DNA of 64,000 bases from Nitrosomonadales bacterium (lineage in GTDB: Bacteria; Pseudomonadota; Gammaproteobacteria; Burkholderiales; Gallionellaceae), in NCBI GenBank assembly GCA_016195965.1, contig JACPYR010000030.1:1-64000 (forward strand). Reading direction: 5' to 3'. The notes beneath the pieces are model-generated. The model did no database searches, was not told the DNA's origin, and worked only from the letters and a program-made list of their open reading frames with translations. The stretch's first letter is position 1, and each line of letters starts with the position of its first letter. Made by a program: the position numbers and the translations under genes. Shown in pieces: positions 17,577-26,163 of this stretch.

Positions 17577-18047
17577 CTATTGGCCGAGTTTGGCAGCGAT
17601 TTGCTGCTCGGCTTCTGCCCAGTGCTCGTCGGAGCGGCCCTGGAAACCATGCTGCTCGGCAATATAGTAAGCGGCAGTTTGCACCATCATATAGCGCTCT
17701 TCCGGGGTTGGAGTTGAGGCCGTCCTGTTGGCAGATGGCTTGGCTTTGGGGGAGGCAGTTTTTTTGGCTGGAGCTTTTTTCTCGGCAGCCGGGGCAGCTA
17801 TTTTTTTTGCAGCAGGGCTTTTGGTTTTTTTGGGTTCCACAACGGCAGTCTTTTTTGTGGTTACCTTTTTTACGGTTGCTGCCGCTGTTTTGGATTTGGC
17901 TGTGCTGGTCTTGGTTGTGCTGATCTTGGCTGTGCTGATTTGGGCTTTGCCGGAAACCGTACTCGCGGCTTTAGTCTTGGTTGCGGCGGTTTTGGTTTTG
18001 ACTGCCACTGCTTTTTTTGAAGCCGATTTTGCTTTGTGCGCTACCAT
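17577..18047 (-). CDS. Histone H1-like Lys/Ala-rich protein with C-terminal DUF2934
   Basis: A 156-residue, very basic protein. Residues 1 to about 110 are low-complexity Lys/Ala/Thr repeats (KTSTAKSKTAAATVKK-type), like histone H1-like bacterial nucleoid proteins. The C-terminus (about 115-155, PEERYMMVQTAAYYIAE) is a DUF2934 domain. The ORF track begins at a GTG (18056); the ATG at 18047 with GAGGTGA upstream is preferred. It is probably DNA- or RNA-associated. The lysine-rich tract is encoded by T/G-rich repeats prone to length change. Confidence 0.75.
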   Translation of the reverse strand: MVAHKAKSASKKAVAVKTKTAATKTKAASTVSGKAQISTAKISTTKTSTAKSKTAAATVKKVTTKKTAVVEPKKTKSPAAKKIAAPAAEKKAPAKKTASPKAKPSANRTASTPTPEERYMMVQTAAYYIAEQHGFQGRSDEHWAEAEQQIAAKLGQ

Positions 18048-18392
18048 TCGGGTCACCTCATCTAATGTTAGAATTAGGAACTAAACAATCCTGCAGCGCC
18101 GCATGATATTGATGCAAGCCTTGCCAGTCAACAGGTTTTAGCCAATTTGCAGCGCGATTTCAAGCGGGAGAGGCGAGCTGATCTGTCGGGGGTGATGCGG
18201 GCGATGGCGATATGGGTTCGGGTTGTTTCATAAAACGCGGCTAGCCGATTTGAGAAACAGAGCCGGATTCTCCGGGTTAATATCCGGATACAAATTTTTT
18301 TCCAGGAGTATCTTTGTGGTTTACCCAAAAACTCTAATTTTTTCGATCCGAATGCGCTCGGGTCGATATTGCATAAAAATAAAGGGAACGGC
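18048..18392. other. Gene-free spacer between divergent DUF2934 and parA genes
   Basis: About 345 bp with no supported ORF. It contains CCGGAT...ATCCGG (an inverted repeat near 18271-18295) and must contain divergent promoters. No clear -35/-10 pair could be assigned by eye. The right part is AT-rich. Confidence 0.4.
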
Positions 18393-19166
18393 GTGTTAAC
18401 GATTCTGATTATCAATTCCAAGGGCGGGGCGGGGAAGACCACCTTGTGCACCAATCTGGCCAGTTATTATGCCAGCAAGAAGTTCCGCACTACTATCATG
18501 GATTACGATCCGCAAGGTTCCTGCCTGCAGTGGTTGCGGACGCGCCCAGACCACATGAAAAATATTCACGGTGCCAATGCGGCGCCTCCCAAGGGCGCCA
18601 GCACCTTGCACAATTTGCAGAAGTGGGTTCCGGTCGGCACTGAAGTGCTGATCATCGATGCTCCATCCGGGGTGAAAGGCTTGTTGCTGCAAGAGATGGT
18701 GCGCCGCTCTAATTTTATCGTGGTGCCGGTCGTGCCTTCTCCGATCGATATTCACGCCACGGATGAATTCATCAAGGAGCTGTTCACGATCGGCGGTGCA
18801 TCTTCTACCAGGGTCAAGGTTGCCGTGGTTGCCAACCGGGTGCGCCGCTCATCCCCGGTACGCGAATCTCTGGAACGCTTTTTCAGCACGCTGAAGTTAC
18901 CCTTTTTGACCAGTATCAGCGATTCAGACAACTACCTGCGTGCCGTAGAAAAAGGGCTGGGCGTGTTTGAAATGGAAGAGGCCGATTCGGAAAGGGAGGA
19001 GTTGCTGCCTATTCTGAAATGGCTGGATGGAAACGCTTATAACAGGCGAGCCGCCGATCGCGAGGGCAATGTCGTGAACATGGACGACTCGAGAAGGGCG
19101 GCAGCCAATCAGGTCATGGGTAAATTGCGGCATACTCCTATGCGGCGCAAGATGGATAGGGCATGA
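18393..19166 (+). CDS. Orphan ParA/MinD-family ATPase
   Basis: A 257-residue ATPase with the deviant Walker A KGGAGKTT at 10-17, Walker A' region MDYDPQGS near 35-42 and Walker B IIDAPSG near 88-94. No parB or parS-like cluster is visible, so this is an orphan ParA, perhaps positioning a protein complex, not a replicon. The ORF track starts at TTG 18369; the GTG at 18393 after AAAGGGAA gives the usual ParA N-terminus. The C-terminal roughly 40 residues are basic (RRKMDRA) and may bind DNA nonspecifically. Confidence 0.85.
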   Translation: MLTILIINSKGGAGKTTLCTNLASYYASKKFRTTIMDYDPQGSCLQWLRTRPDHMKNIHGANAAPPKGASTLHNLQKWVPVGTEVLIIDAPSGVKGLLLQEMVRRSNFIVVPVVPSPIDIHATDEFIKELFTIGGASSTRVKVAVVANRVRRSSPVRESLERFFSTLKLPFLTSISDSDNYLRAVEKGLGVFEMEEADSEREELLPILKWLDGNAYNRRAADREGNVVNMDDSRRAAANQVMGKLRHTPMRRKMDRA

Positions 19167-19448
19167 CGTGTTTGTTCGGCCGCACCAGGCCGAGCTTGTA
19201 ATATGCAGCCAACGCCGATCTTGACCGGTAGGCAATAGCTGGCGGACGTGCCCCTGTTGCTTTTCCACTCATTACAATGCCATCCGGCCCCGAAATTTCA
19301 CTTTCAGCATATAGGGCACTCCGTTAGTGCCCTCCTGCGCAGCTCATCCGCAGAGCATCTTGTGCCATCCTGGCAGACTGTCATTCCACCAAATTTGGCG
19401 CGACAAACGAACAATTCGCAACTCAAGAATTGCATCCAACCAGTCCAA

Positions 19449-19694
19449 ATGGACTATATGAATAAATTGACGCTCACGGTATCTTCTGACCGCTTTAAGC
19501 TGCCGAATTGGCTGTACGGTAATAGATGGTGCAGCATGGCAAAAGCGCATAAACAGGCAAGCACGAAGTACCCGCTACAGGACGCAAATCGCGTCTTGGT
19601 TTTGCTGGAGCTAGCCTTAATGAAATGGGATCGTGAATTATTCGAGGAGTTGCGATGCAAAAGAGCCAACAGTTCAAACAAAAAATTGAATTGA
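19449..19694 (+). CDS. Small hypothetical protein upstream of HTH gene
   Basis: The 3' part of ORF 19248-19694. From the ATG at 19449 or 19458 it would give about 80 residues (MDYMNKLTLTVSSDRF..., with ALMKWDRELFEEL near the C-terminus). It has no recognised domain. It overlaps the next gene by 40 bp in another frame, and no good ribosome-binding site is seen. It could be a real leader gene of the HTH pair or a chance frame. The codons before 19449 are not supported. Confidence 0.3.
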   Translation: MDYMNKLTLTVSSDRFKLPNWLYGNRWCSMAKAHKQASTKYPLQDANRVLVLLELALMKWDRELFEELRCKRANSSNKKLN

Positions 19695-19876
19695 ATTCAG
19701 AGTTGATCCGTGAATACCGTAAAGTAAGGCAGGAAAGCCAATATAATTTTTGGTCACGGTTTGGTGTAACTCAATCGCGCGGCAGCCGTTTTGAAACGGG
19801 CGCAGAGATGCCCTCGTCCGTTGAGATTTTATTGAGGCTGTATCTGAACGGGGTGATCACCGATAACGATTTGTAG
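19655..19876 (+). CDS. Small helix-turn-helix (XRE/RsaL-like) regulator
   Basis: A 73-residue protein with a compact HTH: QYNFWSRFGVTQSRGSRFETG at about 29-49, with TQSRGSRFE as the recognition helix, then LLRLYLNGVITD. This pattern is typical of small betaproteobacterial XRE-like regulators. GAGGAG precedes the ATG. Likely a DNA-binding repressor with an unknown target. Confidence 0.75.
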   Translation: MQKSQQFKQKIELNSELIREYRKVRQESQYNFWSRFGVTQSRGSRFETGAEMPSSVEILLRLYLNGVITDNDL

Positions 19877-20029
19877 TGTTTGCGGGCAAGCCATTGCCGG
19901 GGCTGGTATCAGGCGACTGATCGTCCCCAGATAAGTCGCGCAAGTGAGCGCTTTCATTATTTCTCTTTCGCCACCCGCAACGACCGACGAAGAACAGCAT
20001 TTACCCTGCATGAAGTCTTCGCCACCGGA

Positions 20030-21142
20030 TTATCCCTGCCGTTCCCGCAATGCGACGCGCTTCAGATACGCCTCGCGCGCGATCTGCACATCATCGAGAA
20101 AGTAAGGCAGCTCTTTCAATAGCATCGCTTGAGGGCCATCCACCAGCGCCTTCGGGGGAGCAGGGTGGAAATCCACCAGCACCATGTTTGCACCGGCGAT
20201 TACGCCTTGCGCGGTGACGTGCATCATGTCGAGGATGCCGTCAGGAGACGCCTGCCGCGAGCCTACCGAGTGCGACGGGTCGATGCATATGGGCATTCTG
20301 GTCAGGCGCTTGACCACCGGCACATGCGCGAAATCGACGAAGTTGCGGTGCGGGTCGCCCATGTTGGTTTTCATGCCGCGCAGGCCAAACACCACGTTGC
20401 GGTTGCCCTCGCTTGCCAGGTATTCGGCGGCGTTCAGCGACTCGTCCAGCGTGATGCCGAAGCCGCGTTTGAGCAGGATGGGCATCTCGGTTTGCCTGCC
20501 GACGATTTTCAGCAGCTCAAAATTCTGCGTGTTGCGCGTGCCGATCTGCAGCATTACACCGGTCGGGTTGCCGGTCTGGTGCAGCGCTTCCTTGATTTCG
20601 TTGAGATGGGATTCGTGGGTGATTTCCATCGCGATCACCTTGATGCCGTATTTGCCGGCCAGCTCGAACACATAGGGCAGGCAGTTCTTGCCGTGGCCCT
20701 GGAACGCATACGGGCTGGTGCGCGGCTTGTATGCGCCCATGCGCGTGCACACCTGCCCGGCATCGTGTACCGCCTTCATCATGATCTCGACATGCTCGCG
20801 GTTATCCACCGCGCACAATCCGGCGAACACGTTCAGCGTGTCCTGTCCGAAACGAACCCCGTTGTATTCAAAATTGGTGGGCCGCTGGTCGTCCTTGTGC
20901 CGCCCCAGGATGCGGTATTCCTCGGAGACCCGCACCGCGCGCTCCACGCCGGGCAGGCTTTGCATGTCCTCGATTTCGAGTTGCTTGGTGTTGCCGATCA
21001 GGTAGATTTCCGTCAGCGTTTTTTCACTGCCGCGCTCGGTGTGCACGCGAGTCGTGATGCCCGGTAGCGTTGCCAGATGCGCTACGAGTTGGCGGAATTC
21101 CGGAGATTGCTCGTTGATGTTGGAGTTGAGGATCAGGATCAT
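20030..21142 (-). CDS. aroF: 3-deoxy-7-phosphoheptulonate (DAHP) synthase, type I-beta
   Basis: A 370-residue enzyme for the first shikimate step, condensing PEP and erythrose-4-phosphate. The N-terminal roughly 85 residues form the ferredoxin-like regulatory domain of the AroA I-beta class; the barrel contains GAYKPRTSPYAFQG near 138-151, ITHESH and CIDPSHSVGSR. It differs from the enterobacterial AroFGH (I-alpha) form. The ATG overlaps the HEPN gene stop by 4 bp (ATGA), putting it last in an MNT-HEPN-DAHP synthase series. Its own ribosome-binding site is weak, so coupling may matter. Confidence 0.92.
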   Translation of the reverse strand: MILILNSNINEQSPEFRQLVAHLATLPGITTRVHTERGSEKTLTEIYLIGNTKQLEIEDMQSLPGVERAVRVSEEYRILGRHKDDQRPTNFEYNGVRFGQDTLNVFAGLCAVDNREHVEIMMKAVHDAGQVCTRMGAYKPRTSPYAFQGHGKNCLPYVFELAGKYGIKVIAMEITHESHLNEIKEALHQTGNPTGVMLQIGTRNTQNFELLKIVGRQTEMPILLKRGFGITLDESLNAAEYLASEGNRNVVFGLRGMKTNMGDPHRNFVDFAHVPVVKRLTRMPICIDPSHSVGSRQASPDGILDMMHVTAQGVIAGANMVLVDFHPAPPKALVDGPQAMLLKELPYFLDDVQIAREAYLKRVALRERQG

Positions 21143-21537
21143 TTTAGTTTCCGTTGTTGTAATTCATTTTCTGCCCATACGAAAATTGCATCCACCATTT
21201 GCCTGGCATCATCCCTGCCGATCAGCGGAATATCCAGATCGTCGTAGCGAAAAATCACCGCATAGGGGTTCAGGCGCGCCAGGGCGTCGGCCGGTAGCGG
21301 AAGAGACACATCGGCTTGAGTCAGCAGTTCGGCCAGGTGTGCGAGATTGTGGGTGCGCGAAAAAACCGAGCCTCGGTTGACCAACACCGCTTTCAATAAT
21401 TTTTCGACGGCCTGCTGGGCGTGAAAACACACGATACGCAAATCCATCCCCGAATCGGCAATGAGGTTTTGGAAAGCGCGTCTGTCCTGCGACGCGATGC
21501 GGTACAGCATCGCCGCTTCTTCATTGGCGATGTTCAT
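21139..21537 (-). CDS. HEPN domain protein (toxin of MNT/HEPN pair)
   Basis: A 132-residue HEPN (PF05168-like) protein. Helical, with CFHAQQAVEKLLKAVLV near 37-53 and RTHNLAHLAELL at 61-72, compatible with the R-x(4-6)-H ribonuclease motif (R61, H67). The ORF track extends to 21636, but the ATG at 21537 with AAGGTGG upstream is the real start, overlapping the MNT gene by 17 bp. In known pairs the HEPN member is the toxin and the MNT protein neutralises it. The role here is inferred. Confidence 0.85.
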   Translation of the reverse strand: MNIANEEAAMLYRIASQDRRAFQNLIADSGMDLRIVCFHAQQAVEKLLKAVLVNRGSVFSRTHNLAHLAELLTQADVSLPLPADALARLNPYAVIFRYDDLDIPLIGRDDARQMVDAIFVWAENELQQRKLK

Positions 21538-21844
21538 ACACCACCTTGCCTTCGCGCAGAGCCCAGTAAACCGGGGTGGAACACCAGTTTTTGCGCTGCT
21601 CGAACTCGGCTTCGGAGTAAACCAGCACATCCACATCCACGCCTATCCAGCCGATCGCCTGCTGCAAGCGCATCATCTCCTGCGCGCGATCCGCAACCAC
21701 CGGTTCCACCACCATGATGTCGAGGTCGGAGTGTTCTCCCGCATCGCCGCGCGCATAAGAGCCGAACAGGATTACCTTGCTCGGCTGGCTAGCGACGGAC
21801 ACGATACGGTCTATTGCCTGCTGGATTTTTTCGCTTTGTAACAC
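21521..21844 (-). CDS. MNT nucleotidyltransferase domain protein (antitoxin partner)
   Basis: A 107-residue minimal nucleotidyltransferase with the catalytic GSYARGDAGEHSDLD at 28-42 (GSx10DxD) and a third acidic position in VDVDVLVYSE near 69-78. It starts with GTG at 21844 after AGGAG. It is the first gene of the pair, overlapping HEPN. Related MNT proteins AMPylate or otherwise block the HEPN toxin. The intact catalytic motif suggests an active enzyme. Confidence 0.86.
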   Translation of the reverse strand: MLQSEKIQQAIDRIVSVASQPSKVILFGSYARGDAGEHSDLDIMVVEPVVADRAQEMMRLQQAIGWIGVDVDVLVYSEAEFEQRKNWCSTPVYWALREGKVVYEHRQ

Positions 21845-21916
21845 GGCACTCCTCTCTATCTCAACCTGTCCCAGTTTATTTCAAATCTATCGACCGACCA
21901 ACTGCTGCATGAAACT

Positions 21917-22015
21917 TCATCGTGCGATTCTGGAAATCAATTTAAGTTTGGTACCTAATTCCATATTTGCGTAAAGATCAATTTCCACCTCGGCATCCAT
22001 GTCTGCGCTAGCCAT
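21917..22015 (-). CDS. Tiny ORF, possible second half of a frameshifted small gene
   Basis: Reads MASADMDAEVEIDLYANMEL then GTKLKLISRIAR (32 codons). It overlaps the end of the tiny ORF at 22008-22103 in another frame. Joined by a one-base shift the two would give a protein of about 60 residues. It has no known domain and is reported because the pair directly follows slmA on the same strand. Confidence 0.25.
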   Translation of the reverse strand: MASADMDAEVEIDLYANMELGTKLKLISRIAR

Positions 22016-22103
22016 CTGTGAATGATTGCTGGGTGTAGGGAATGGCCATGATGCTGCCGGCCCAATGCGGAGCAAGCTGCTTTGAAAGATCAGTTAAGGC
22101 CAT
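22008..22103 (-). CDS. Tiny ORF downstream of slmA
   Basis: Reads MALTDLSKQLAPHWAG then SIMAIPYTQQSFTDG (31 codons). An AAGGGA ribosome-binding site lies 6-7 bp before the ATG and it starts only 16 bp after the slmA stop. It is too short for the ORF track. It may be the first half of a broken gene with the ORF at 21917-22015. Homology is unknown. Confidence 0.35.
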   Translation of the reverse strand: MALTDLSKQLAPHWAGSIMAIPYTQQSFTDG

Positions 22104-22119
22104 AGAGATTCCCTTCAGT

Positions 22120-22698
22120 TTATTTATGCAACAAAATGGATAATTGGGCGGGCCATTGCGCCATCGGTTCGCGGGTGAAGCCGCTCTTGGCAAATTGGGT
22201 CCAGCGGCCGATCACGTAGCACACCAGCACGTTGGCATGCGCGCCCACATCCACGGCCTCCCCCATCTCGCCCTGCGTGGCGGCGATGCGCAGCGATTGT
22301 TTGAGCGTGGCTTCGATGCGATCCAGCAGTTGGTTGATGCGCTGTTGCAGGCGTTCGTTTTCATTGACCAGTGCGTCGCCGACCAGCACGCGCGTCATGC
22401 CGCGGTTTTTTTCCGCAAAACCCAGCAGCAGCGATACGATTTCTTCGGCTTGCTTCAAGCCGCTCTTTTCTTCCTGGGTGATTTTGTTGATCAGGCCGAA
22501 CACTGTCTGCTCGATGAATTCGATCAAGCCCTCGAACATCTGCGCCTTGCTGGCGAAGTGACGGTACAGAGCTGCCTCTGAAAGTTCCAGCCGCTCTGCC
22601 AGCGCAGCCGTGGTGATCTTTTCACTCTTGGGTTGCTCCAGCATCTGCGCCACAGTCTGCAATATCTGCAATTTTCTTTCGCCCGGTTTGCTAGCCAT
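22120..22698 (-). CDS. slmA: Nucleoid occlusion factor SlmA
   Basis: A 192-residue TetR-family protein. Residues 5-60 form the HTH domain (ITTAALAERLELSEAALYRHF), followed by the helical ligand/FtsZ-interaction domain. The stretch KPGERKLQILQTVAQMLE and the domain length fit SlmA better than other TetR proteins. SlmA binds DNA sites and blocks FtsZ assembly over the nucleoid. GAGGAAG precedes the ATG. ftsZ itself lies 26 kb away in this window. Confidence 0.88.
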   Translation of the reverse strand: MASKPGERKLQILQTVAQMLEQPKSEKITTAALAERLELSEAALYRHFASKAQMFEGLIEFIEQTVFGLINKITQEEKSGLKQAEEIVSLLLGFAEKNRGMTRVLVGDALVNENERLQQRINQLLDRIEATLKQSLRIAATQGEMGEAVDVGAHANVLVCYVIGRWTQFAKSGFTREPMAQWPAQLSILLHK

Positions 22699-22710
22699 AT
22701 CTTCCTCTTT

Positions 22711-23355
22711 TCATATCAAACGATGCAGCTCATTCGTCAACTGCATCACTTCACGAATCTTCACATCCACACAGGGTGAATTGCGGCTGTCTGCATTCAC
22801 CCATACCGTGCGCATTCCCAATTTCTTTGCCGTGCGCAGATTTTCCAGGCTATCTTCAACCATTACACAATGCGACGCTTTAATCCTATGCCTTCTCAAT
22901 AATTTGAGAAAGCCGTAACTATCCGGTTTGGGGCGGTAGCGAGTATGTTCTACCGCGAGCACATCGTCGAACAAATCATCCACCCGCAACAGCTTTAATA
23001 CCGCATGCGCATAATGCCTTGGTGCATTAGAAAACACCACTTTTCTGCCGGGCAATATTTTCAATACATGGCGCAAGCGAGGTGTGCGCAGCACCATCCG
23101 ATCCAGTTCCGGAAACTGATGTGTGTGCCACAAAAAATGATCCGGGTCGGTGCCGTGGTGCCGCATCAAGCCGCTCAATGTCGCGCCATAACGCTGCCAG
23201 TAATGCATGCGCAGTTGGTTCGCCGCCGCCTCGTCCAGTTGCAGGTGACGCTGCAAATAGGCGGTCATGCTGCGATTGATGTGCGGAAAGATGTGCGGAC
23301 TCGCGTCATGCAGCGTGTTGTCCAGATCAAAAATCCACAGCGGGTAACCCATCAT
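22711..23355 (-). CDS. HAD-family hydrolase, probable pyrimidine 5'-nucleotidase
   Basis: A 214-residue haloacid-dehalogenase-fold phosphatase. Motif I is FDLDNTLHD (D10, D12), motif II FSNAP, motif III the lysine of YRPKPDS and motif IV VMVEDS. This arrangement matches the Pyr-5-nucleotidase/YjjG-like subfamily. The track starts at GTG 23367; the ATG at 23355 (or 23352) is equally possible. It sits 12 bp upstream of slmA on the same strand, consistent with an argB-HAD-slmA run. Confidence 0.82.
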   Translation of the reverse strand: MMGYPLWIFDLDNTLHDASPHIFPHINRSMTAYLQRHLQLDEAAANQLRMHYWQRYGATLSGLMRHHGTDPDHFLWHTHQFPELDRMVLRTPRLRHVLKILPGRKVVFSNAPRHYAHAVLKLLRVDDLFDDVLAVEHTRYRPKPDSYGFLKLLRRHRIKASHCVMVEDSLENLRTAKKLGMRTVWVNADSRNSPCVDVKIREVMQLTNELHRLI

Positions 23356-23423
23356 GTTCTCATCCACAGATTAAATGGATTGCTTTTGAATTTGCGTCTA
23401 TCTGCGCAATCTGCGGACAAATT

Positions 23424-24311
<888 letters not shown>

Positions 24312-24344
24312 TTATTCCTGAAAAATTAGCGGTGAATTCTACAC

Positions 24345-24381
24345 CAAAAAATATTCTGGCGGCATGCGCCGCCTGAATATT
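24345..24381 (-). terminator. Terminator after the copper chaperone gene
   Basis: Arms AATATTCAGGCGGC and GCCGCCAGAATATT (minus strand) pair over 13 bp with one T-T mismatch and a 4-nt loop, followed on the minus strand by TTTTTTGG. It lies between the PCu(A)C stop and the argB start, so argB probably has its own promoter. Confidence 0.8.
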
Positions 24382-24400
24382 CGGCATAGCCAATACTCAC

Positions 24401-24883
24401 TCAGTGATCGTGGTGATGGCTGCTGTTTTGCGCGGCAGGCTTGGGCGCATGCAGTGAGATGACTGCGGCCTTGACGTCGATTTTTAGCGGGCCTTGTTGG
24501 CCGATTTTGATGTTTAGCGTCAAAGGTATCGTGCTCCCTTCCTTGAGCGGCTCCTTCAGCCCGATCAGCATCAGGTGATAGCCGCTGTCATGAAAATTGA
24601 AGCGCTTGCCGGCGGGCAGCGCGATGGATTTGGCCTCGCGCATTTTCATCATGCCGTTTTCGTCCTGCATGCTGTGCATCTCCGCCGATGAGGCTATCGG
24701 GCTGGAAAAACCAAGCAACGTTGCGGCCTGTTTGCTGGTGATGGTGATATCCACTCCGGCGGCATCCTGGCCGGGCGCGGTGGCGCGAGTCCATGCATCA
24801 TCGATTTGAATGTCGCCAGCGTAAATATTGGAACTGATGAGCAGAGCGGCGAATAATCCGCCTAGCCGGGAAAAATTGACCAT
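24401..24883 (-). CDS. Periplasmic PCu(A)C copper chaperone
   Basis: A 160-residue exported protein with a signal peptide (about 1-22, cleavage near YAGD). The Cu(I) site motif is present: AEMHSMQDENGMMKMRE, then GYHLMLIGL, giving the H-M ... M ... H-x-M ligand set. The histidine-rich tail HHHDH gives an additional metal-binding stretch. PCu(A)C proteins deliver copper to cytochrome oxidase. No SCO1 gene is adjacent. The function is inferred from the family. Confidence 0.88.
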   Translation of the reverse strand: MVNFSRLGGLFAALLISSNIYAGDIQIDDAWTRATAPGQDAAGVDITITSKQAATLLGFSSPIASSAEMHSMQDENGMMKMREAKSIALPAGKRFNFHDSGYHLMLIGLKEPLKEGSTIPLTLNIKIGQQGPLKIDVKAAVISLHAPKPAAQNSSHHHDH

Positions 24884-24967
24884 GATGTTAGTTTGTCCAG
24901 ATGAGTGAGCGGTGAATTATACGCGGCATGGGGGCGAGGTTTGCTATCCCTGATGTGGCGGCGCGAT

Positions 24968-24973
24968 TATAAT
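24968..24973 (+). promoter_or_regulatory. Possible -10 box of the dac gene
   Basis: TATAAT lies 28 bp before the ATG at 25001. The best -35 candidate (TTGCTA, 24941) is 21 bp away, which is too far, so only the -10 element is convincing. Confidence 0.35.
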
Positions 24974-25000
24974 AGCGGCCTTAAAATTTATCCCCGTATT

Positions 25001-26137
25001 ATGAAGCTCAACCTATTCTTTCTTACCCTGCTGTTTTCTGTAAGCGCATCTGCGGAATCCATTGCTTTGCCCGTAGCGCCCCAGTTGGCTGCCAAGTCTT
25101 ATGTGCTGTTTGATTACACCAGCAACCAGACTCTGGTCAGTCAGGATGGAGATGCGCGCATGGAGCCTGCATCGCTGACCAAGCTGATGACCGCCTATCT
25201 TGCTTTTGATGCGCTCAAACACGACACCTTGTCGCTCAATCAAAAATTGACCGTACCCGCCGCTGCTGTGCGTAGCGCCAGCAGCGAATCGCGCATGCTG
25301 CTGAAATCCGGGCAAATTGTCACCGTAGATGAGCTGTTGCACGGCCTGATAGTTCAATCCGGCAACGATGCGGCCATCACGCTGGCGGACAACATCGCCG
25401 GCAGCGAAGCCGGTTTTGTTGATCTGATGAACAAGGAAGCGAAACGGCTGGGGATGAATAACACCCATTTCACCAATGTGGTTGGCCTGCCTGATGCCCG
25501 ACATTACAGCAGTGCGATGGATATGGCGGTGCTGTCTGCGGCCATTCTGCGCGATTACCCGCAGCACTATCCGTTGTTCGGCCTGCGCAATTACACCTTC
25601 AATAACGTCGATCAAGCCAATCGCAACCGGCTGTTGTGGCTGGACCCCTACGCGGATGGCATCAAGACCGGGCATACCGAATCGGCCGGATTTTGTCTGG
25701 TGGGCTCAGCACAGCGCGATAATCACCGGCTGATTTCGGTATTGTTTGGAGCGGACTCGGATCGGCTGCGTGCGACCGAGAGCCAGAAGCTGCTGAATTT
25801 CGGCTTCCAGAATTACGACGCCGCGCGCCTGTATCAAAAGGACCAGCCTGTCACCCAGTTGCGCATCTGGAAAGGCACCTCCAGCCATGTGGAGGTCGGC
25901 TTTCGCCGTGATCTGATCCTGAGCATTCCCAAGGGAACGTTCAGCCAACTCAAGGCAAAGATGGAAACGCGTCAACCCATCGTGGCCCCGCTTACCAGCG
26001 GACAGCAATTGGGTGTGCTCAAGCTCACGCTGGCCGGCAAACCTTATGCGGAATTTCCCCTGGTGGCACTGGATAACGTTCCGCTATCCAACGTCTTTTC
26101 GCGCGGGTGGGACAGCATCCGCCTGATGCTGCAATAG
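25001..26137 (+). CDS. dacC: D-alanyl-D-alanine carboxypeptidase (PBP5/6-like)
   Basis: A 378-residue low-molecular-weight penicillin-binding protein with a signal peptide (to about 19), SxxK as S58-LT-K61, SGN at 120-122, KTG at 222-224, and a C-terminal beta domain ending in an amphipathic anchor (WDSIRLMLQ). It removes the terminal D-Ala from peptidoglycan stem peptides. The ATG at 25001 replaces the track start at 24905, which would place the signal peptide internally. First gene of dac-dat-ybeD-lipB-lipA. The dacC symbol is used for the PBP5/6 class; dacA is equally possible. Confidence 0.93.
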   Translation: MKLNLFFLTLLFSVSASAESIALPVAPQLAAKSYVLFDYTSNQTLVSQDGDARMEPASLTKLMTAYLAFDALKHDTLSLNQKLTVPAAAVRSASSESRMLLKSGQIVTVDELLHGLIVQSGNDAAITLADNIAGSEAGFVDLMNKEAKRLGMNNTHFTNVVGLPDARHYSSAMDMAVLSAAILRDYPQHYPLFGLRNYTFNNVDQANRNRLLWLDPYADGIKTGHTESAGFCLVGSAQRDNHRLISVLFGADSDRLRATESQKLLNFGFQNYDAARLYQKDQPVTQLRIWKGTSSHVEVGFRRDLILSIPKGTFSQLKAKMETRQPIVAPLTSGQQLGVLKLTLAGKPYAEFPLVALDNVPLSNVFSRGWDSIRLMLQ

Positions 26138-26163
26138 GAGCGCTTCAATTCAAGGAGTATGCC

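Noticed and set aside
18393-19166. ParA taken as evidence of a plasmid or chromosome partition locus
   Set aside because: No parB, no parS-like repeats and no replication gene nearby; the surroundings are chromosomal core genes.
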